DNA of 8,308 nucleotides from Bacillota bacterium. Its GTDB lineage: Bacteria > Bacillota > Clostridia > Peptostreptococcales > Anaerovoracaceae. The stretch is taken from the NCBI GenBank assembly GCA_016284575.1, contig JAEEPD010000201.1, positions 1-8,308 on the forward strand, written 5' to 3'. The position numbers were made by a program, and so were the translations under genes. Under the pieces are notes generated by a model. It was given only the letters and a program-made list of their open reading frames with translations. It ran no database searches and had not been told where the DNA came from. Of the stretch, positions 6,327-8,308 are shown piece by piece. Each line of letters opens with the position of its first letter. Position 1 is the stretch's first letter.

Positions 6327-7522
6327 ACCTTCTTGAGACCTTCAGGCTGGCATTCAGCAATATAAAGGCGAGCAAGGTCCGGACCTTCCTGACCATGCTC
6401 GGAATAATAATAGGCGTCACCGCCGTAATCGTGATCGAGGGCCTTGGCAACGGCATGGAGATCTACATGAGGGACCAGTTCGCTGTCCTTGGCACCAACA
6501 CCATCTCCGTCAACCTCATAGGCCGTGGCACCACCCGCAAGGCCACCGTGGACGACATGTACGAGATAGCCTGGGGCAGCCAGTACCTGCAGAACGTGTC
6601 CCCGACCGTAAACATGAGCGGCGGCATAAAGGTGGGCAGCGAACGCCACAGAAGCACCTCCGTTCAGGGCGTATCCGAGGACTACATGTACATGAAGAGC
6701 CTTGGTATAACTCTTGGCAGAGGCCTGCGCTACATGGACATCGAGGACCGCAAGACCGTCTGCATAGTGGGCGCCTATGTGAACAAGACCTACTACAACG
6801 GCGGCGCGGTGGGTGATACCGTAAAGATAGGCACCACAAATTTCAAGATCGTGGGCGTGGCGGAGCAGCAGGATGATGACGAGGACCTGGCTGCCGGGGG
6901 CAACGACGATTTCGTCTATGTACCCTATTCCACGGCAGCGAGGCTTTCACACGTGGGCACCATCAGCTCCTACACCTTCACCATGATAGACGAAAACAGC
7001 AGCGATCAGGCTGTGGACGACATCAAGGCGGGGCTCTACAAGATCTACAGGGACGACAATGCCTATCTTGTCATCAGCATGGTGCAGCTTCTTGATATCA
7101 TGACCACCATGCTGAACGTTATGATCAAGGTGCTGGCTATAATAGCAGGGATCTCCCTGGTGGTCGGCGGCGTAGGCATCATGAATATTATGCTTGTGAG
7201 CGTTACTGAGCGGACCAAGGAGATAGGTATCCGGAAGGCTCTGGGCGCAAAGGAGAGCATAATCCTTAAGCAGTTCGTTATCGAGGCTGCTATCACATCT
7301 GCACTCGGCGGCGTGGTGGGCATCATAATGGGCTTTCTGGGCTGCAGGCTGGCGACAGCGCTGGTGGGGCAGCTCACGGAGGTGGACATGAGCGTCATCC
7401 CGTCCTGGATCTCCGTGCTTCGGGCCTTTGGCATTTCCGCAGGAATAGGCGTGCTCTTCGGCTATCTGCCCGCTAAAAAGGCGGCGGATCTGAATCCGAT
7501 AGACGCGTTAAGATATGAATAA
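6323..7522 (+). CDS. MacB/FtsX-type ABC transporter permease
   Basis: The membrane subunit of the exporter, 399 residues, with the standard four-helix MacB layout. A first membrane helix lies at about 22-41 (after SKVRTFLTMLGIIIGV). An extracytoplasmic domain follows at about 45-255, then three helices near 264-291, 320-345 and 362-383. The hallmark block GGVGIMNIMLVSVTERTKEIGIRKALGAK occupies 282-310 and the chain ends in KKAADLNPIDALRYE, both typical of MacB permeases. Such permeases do not carry substrate through the membrane by a classic channel; they transmit ATPase motion to the outside and, with the adaptor, expel peptides, lipids or antibiotics. The closest well-known Gram-positive layout is Bacillus YknXYZ. 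The gene overlaps the ATPase by four bases and is followed after 12 bases by an SLH gene. Family assignment is firm; substrate is unknown. Confidence 0.95.
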   Translation: MNLLETFRLAFSNIKASKVRTFLTMLGIIIGVTAVIVIEGLGNGMEIYMRDQFAVLGTNTISVNLIGRGTTRKATVDDMYEIAWGSQYLQNVSPTVNMSGGIKVGSERHRSTSVQGVSEDYMYMKSLGITLGRGLRYMDIEDRKTVCIVGAYVNKTYYNGGAVGDTVKIGTTNFKIVGVAEQQDDDEDLAAGGNDDFVYVPYSTAARLSHVGTISSYTFTMIDENSSDQAVDDIKAGLYKIYRDDNAYLVISMVQLLDIMTTMLNVMIKVLAIIAGISLVVGGVGIMNIMLVSVTERTKEIGIRKALGAKESIILKQFVIEAAITSALGGVVGIIMGFLGCRLATALVGQLTEVDMSVIPSWISVLRAFGISAGIGVLFGYLPAKKAADLNPIDALRYE

Positions 7523-7534
7523 AAAGGTATCGTC

Positions 7535-8308
7535 ATGAAAATTATGCGTAAAATCACAACAGTGCTCCTGGTGCTTTCCCTGGCCTTTGCGGGCTCCGTC
7601 CCCGCTTTTGCTGCCAGCTACAGCGAAAGCGCAGCACAGGATACGGTCATGGCTCTTGGGATCATGACCGGCTATTCAGATGGCACAAGGGATCTGCGGC
7701 TTGGAAAAAATCTTACCAGAGCCCAGCTGGCCAAGATGCTCTCCGCCGCCTCGAATTTCCGCGAGGGCTTGAGCGAAAAGGGCCTTGGCTATTCTCTCTA
7801 CAAGGATGTGCCCGGAAACCACTGGGCAGGGGAATACATTAAGCTTGCCATAGAGCAGGGCTGGATGAGCGGATATTCCGACGGCAGCTTTAAGCCGGAC
7901 AAGACCGTAAAGCTGGAGGAGGCCTGCTCGGCCCTTCTTAAGCTTCTCGGCTACACCACCGTCACCCTGAGCGGCTCATATCCCAATGCCCAGCTCACCA
8001 AGGCCAGCCAGCTCGGAATACTGGACAATGTAAAGGCGGTCAAGGGCGAAAACATCACAAGGCGGGACTGCATGTACATGTTCTGCAGCGCTTTGTCCGC
8101 AAAGACCTACTCAGGTCAGACCTACGCCAATCTTCTTGGCTATACTGTAAGCAACGGTCAGGTGAATTACAACGCCATCGTTCTGGACCGCATGGCAGGA
8201 CCCTTCATCGCAGGAAAGCGGGACAGCCTTCCTGCGGACACCGTAAACGTTTATCTGAACGGCAAGCTCCAGACCGGATCCTACGCTCTTGCGGAAAACG
8301 ATGTGTAC
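7535..8308 (+). CDS. Secreted SLH-domain protein (3' partial)
   Basis: A gene cut by the window end: 258 codons are visible and the frame is still open. ATG 7535 follows AAAAGG (7522-7527) with a 7-base spacer; a second ATG at 7544 would shorten the signal peptide slightly. The N-terminus is a signal peptide (Lys/Arg start, hydrophobic LLVLSLAFAG, cleavage likely after VPAFA near 26). Three SLH repeats follow: about 33-75 (GIMTGYSDGT, then LTRAQLAKML), about 88-139 (YKDVPGNHWAGEYIKLA, then GWMSGYSDGSFKPD) and a weaker one at about 150-192 (LGILDN, then ITRRDCMYMF). Downstream residues to 258 match no domain I recognise and may start a beta-rich region. Twelve bases separate it from the permease with no terminator, so it probably belongs to the exporter operon as a wall-anchored partner or cargo. 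Its SLH wording differs from the left-hand SLH protein, so the two are not recent copies. Confidence 0.9.
   Translation, partial: MKIMRKITTVLLVLSLAFAGSVPAFAASYSESAAQDTVMALGIMTGYSDGTRDLRLGKNLTRAQLAKMLSAASNFREGLSEKGLGYSLYKDVPGNHWAGEYIKLAIEQGWMSGYSDGSFKPDKTVKLEEACSALLKLLGYTTVTLSGSYPNAQLTKASQLGILDNVKAVKGENITRRDCMYMFCSALSAKTYSGQTYANLLGYTVSNGQVNYNAIVLDRMAGPFIAGKRDSLPADTVNVYLNGKLQTGSYALAENDVY

Noticed and set aside
5631..6649. Long - strand frames opposite the ATPase and permease genes
   Set aside because: They are antisense to well-conserved Walker and FtsX motifs and translate to compositionally odd sequence.
1..8308. Search for tRNA, rRNA, CRISPR arrays, riboswitches, transposases or phage genes
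   Set aside because: No conserved RNA cores, regularly spaced repeats or relevant protein motifs were seen.

Overview
The window reads as a chromosomal segment from an anaerobic, Gram-positive member of the Clostridia, probably Oscillospiraceae/Lachnospiraceae-like. The reasons are two secreted S-layer-homology (SLH) proteins, the style of the SLH repeats, a split MacAB-type exporter with an unusually long double-module adaptor, strong AGGAGG-type ribosome binding sites, and base composition of roughly 55-60% GC by eye. This placement is inference; no rRNA or marker gene is present. All genes are on the + strand.

Left block (1-2374): the C-terminal ATPase part of an ABC exporter that begins outside the window. 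Its stop codon overlaps the start of a secreted protein with three SLH repeats and a cysteine-rich parallel beta-helix. The overlap suggests one transcription unit and coupled translation.

Middle (2375-3881): a 395-residue PLP enzyme of the MalY/PatB C-S lyase family with its own strong ribosome binding site, 34 bases after the SLH gene. Its codon use is cleaner than that of its neighbours. It is followed by 285 bases without a gene. These hold a structured element (near-direct repeats around a long imperfect hairpin), a probable sigma-A promoter with an inverted repeat over the -35 box, and an intrinsic terminator. The predicted start point lies inside the terminator's left arm, so the site could stop upstream transcripts while starting the next operon.

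Right block (3882-8308): a tightly packed operon of membrane-fusion adaptor, ABC ATPase, FtsX/MacB-type permease and a second SLH protein cut by the window edge. The adjacent and overlapping starts point to a MacAB-like (YknXYZ-like) exporter complex. The SLH protein is a plausible cell-wall partner or cargo.

The most unusual signal is an internal stretch of about 475 bases of the adaptor gene (about 4258-4735). Its GC falls to about 43% between 60% flanks while the reading frame stays intact, as expected from intragenic recombination with a lower-GC relative. I saw no phage, CRISPR, tRNA, rRNA or insertion sequence.
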